A stretch of 32,882 nt of DNA from Chara braunii (Eukaryota; Streptophyta; Charophyceae; Charales; Characeae). The position numbers were made by a program, and so were the translations under genes. How positions within the stretch are numbered: position 1 is the stretch's first letter; the number at the start of each line of letters is the position of its first letter. The notes under the pieces are model-generated. The model had not been told where the DNA came from. It saw only the letters and a list, made by a program, of their open reading frames with translations, and did no database searches. Below are positions 31,511 to 32,882 of this stretch, one piece after another. The stretch is from the NCBI GenBank assembly GCA_003427395.1, contig BFEA01000281.1, positions 661,139 to 694,020 of the forward strand, given 5' to 3'.

Positions 31511-31694
31511 AACCTGTGCTACCAGTCCCCCGACTTTCACAATGTCAGGTAGAGTGGTGGTTTAATAAACGACATAAATCAGGACGGTTGGAAAATACAC
31601 ACCAAACATATCCCATACTTCTCGTTCCCACCAACCAGCTGCCAGAAATATTTTGACTGCTGAACAGATGGGAGTTACTTCATCTACACGTGAA

Positions 31695-32255
31695 CGTACC
31701 TATTCGACAAGGACTAATTCCTTTGGCTACGCAGCACACCTTTCCCACCTCCCTGCTCTCCCCCTCCCGCACCCCCTCCTGCACCCCCTCCTGCACCCCT
31801 ACCCTTCTCCATGCCCCCAACAGAGCCAACGCACCCCCACCCTTCTGCATGCCCCTGACAGATCCAACGCACCCCCCCTACAGTTGTATGTACCTATCCG
31901 ACAATGACAAATCCCTTGACTATGCAACACACCTTTCCTGCCTCCCTCATCTCCCCCTCCTGCACCCCCCTCCCGCACCCCTACCCTTCTCCATGCCCGC
32001 AACAGATCCAATGCACCCCCACCCTTCTGCATGCCCCTGACAGATCCAACGCACCCCCCCCCCNCGACAATGACAAATCCCTTGGCTATGCAACACACCT
32101 TTCCCACCTCCCTCTTTTCCCCCTCCCGCACCCCCTCCTGCATCCCCAGCCTTCTGCAAGCCCCCCACAGATCCAACACACCCCCTCTCGCCTCGCCAGT
32201 TCTACATCCTCTCTCCCTTTTCTTCGACAACACCCCTTCCAGTATAGGCTGTAAA
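31695..32255. repeat. C-rich tandem array, three units of about 165-195 bp
   Basis: Units begin CGACAAGGACTAATTC (31,705), CGACAATGACAAATCCC (31,899) and CGACAATGACAAATCCC (32,065), each followed by ACACACCTTTCC and CTCCTGCACCCC. A sub-repeat of CAACGCACCCCC and CTTCTGCATGCCCC lies inside. The unit boundary at 32,064 holds an N. Confidence 0.85.
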
Positions 32256-32581
32256 GCTCGAAGGGCTGTTCGACGAAACAACCCTCCTGCACCCCCCTAC
32301 CCGTTTTCTTCATCACCACCATGCTTTCTCGCATACGAAGCTCGAAACAGACACCTGATTTGAACATTTGCCTCTGCTACACCATATTTCGCTTCGCAAA
32401 ATGCGAAATAGATCACAATGTTGACACCACTTGCAAACTATGAAGATCCTCCGAATGCTTTTTCCTCTTTTTCCCTAGGTTACCAATGGTCCGGGGGCCA
32501 GTCGTCTCCCCATACGTCCGGTACCCCCGTCGTCCGGAAAAACTTTTTTTTTTTTTCAAAAAAAAAAATATATATATATAT

Positions 32582-32640
32582 CGTCACAAACAGATATATA
32601 TATCGTCATATATAGATATATCATCACAAACAGATATATA
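32582..32640 (-). mobile_element. Nest of very short copies of the TA-associated repeat
   Basis: CGTCACAAACAG (32,582), CGTCAT (32,604) and CATCACAAACAG (32,621) are separated by TATATA. Each equals the final 6-12 bases of the TA-associated repeat. Confidence 0.45.
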
Positions 32641-32641
32641 T

Positions 32642-32709
32642 CGTCAAATAGAACTGCCCGGTAAACCGTAGGCAGAGAGGGAGAAGAGGACAACAAACGA
32701 GGGGCTGTG
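32642..32709 (-). mobile_element. TA-associated retroposon-like repeat, copy 5
   Basis: The constant end CGTCAAATAGAACTGCCCGG lies at 32,642. The copy stops after GAGGGGCTGTG, just before the ribozyme-like core, so it carries no core. TATATT follows. Confidence 0.65.
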
Positions 32710-32832
32710 TATATTTCGGTTTTTGATTTTTAACTCATGATTGGATGCGAATTTGGACATGACTCCAAGGCAAACGTTGCTTGTATTGTTATGTTACATA
32801 ACATATATTTTTTTCAGATTTTTCTGAGAAAC

Positions 32833-32882
32833 TCTTTTTTTTTTTTTTTTTTTTTTTTTTTGNNCTNGGNCNGANNTNCCCT
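32833..32882. other. Poly-T followed by ambiguous bases at the window end
   Basis: A T run of about 28 bases ends in N-rich sequence. It is probably the edge of an assembly gap. Confidence 0.8.

Overview
The window looks like nuclear DNA from a streptophyte green alga, probably a charophyte such as Chara. This is an inference. It rests on plant-type mitochondrial fragments (cox3, cox2, rps12), a plastid rpoB fragment, a PIF/Harbinger transposon whose accessory genes resemble ones I associate with Chara, and very dense microsatellites and small inverted-repeat elements. There is no operon structure, no CRISPR array and no clean intact protein-coding gene. Isolated N bases, G/C homopolymers and one sequencing adapter show that this is an unpolished draft assembly.

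Layout. 1-3.4 kb: tandem and inverted repeats, then copies of a small repeat inserted at (TA)n tracts. These copies share one end next to TA, are cut at variable points at the other end, and carry a hammerhead-ribozyme-like core. A 751-bp hAT-like element lies among them. 3.4-5.6 kb: a patchwork of organelle DNA, with mitochondrial cox3 joined to cox2, a group II intron-like piece, unidentified AT-rich DNA, and mitochondrial rps12 joined to plastid rpoB. 5.6-6.3 kb: a minisatellite and an unassigned spacer.

6.35-15.6 kb: a decayed GC-rich PIF/Harbinger-type element. It has a Myb/SANT-like gene (+), a second accessory gene of unknown function (+) and a DDE transposase (-). All three are broken by frameshifts or stops. 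In PIF/Harbinger elements the Myb-like protein normally brings the transposase to DNA. The second accessory gene may be a further element protein or cargo.

15.7-23 kb: dense MITEs and minisatellites, including one 137-bp element with TAA target duplications that the Harbinger machinery could have moved, a 123-bp pair, a 160-bp pair, and at least six copies of a 55-93 bp palindromic family. At 21,327-21,364 there is a Nextera mate-pair junction adapter, so the sequence on its two sides may not be contiguous in the genome.

23-29.5 kb: low-gene DNA with duplications, pyrimidine-rich tandem repeats, a 69-nt near-perfect palindrome beside ambiguous bases, a tRNA-like remnant and a 19-21 bp minisatellite. 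29.9-31.0 kb (-): the most interesting protein gene. It encodes a Josephin-like cysteine protease (candidate deubiquitinase) followed by RING-type zinc-binding modules, with one in-frame TAA. Related AT-rich repeats lie on both sides of it. 31.7-32.9 kb: a C-rich satellite-like array, then a nested cluster of very short copies of the TA-associated repeat.
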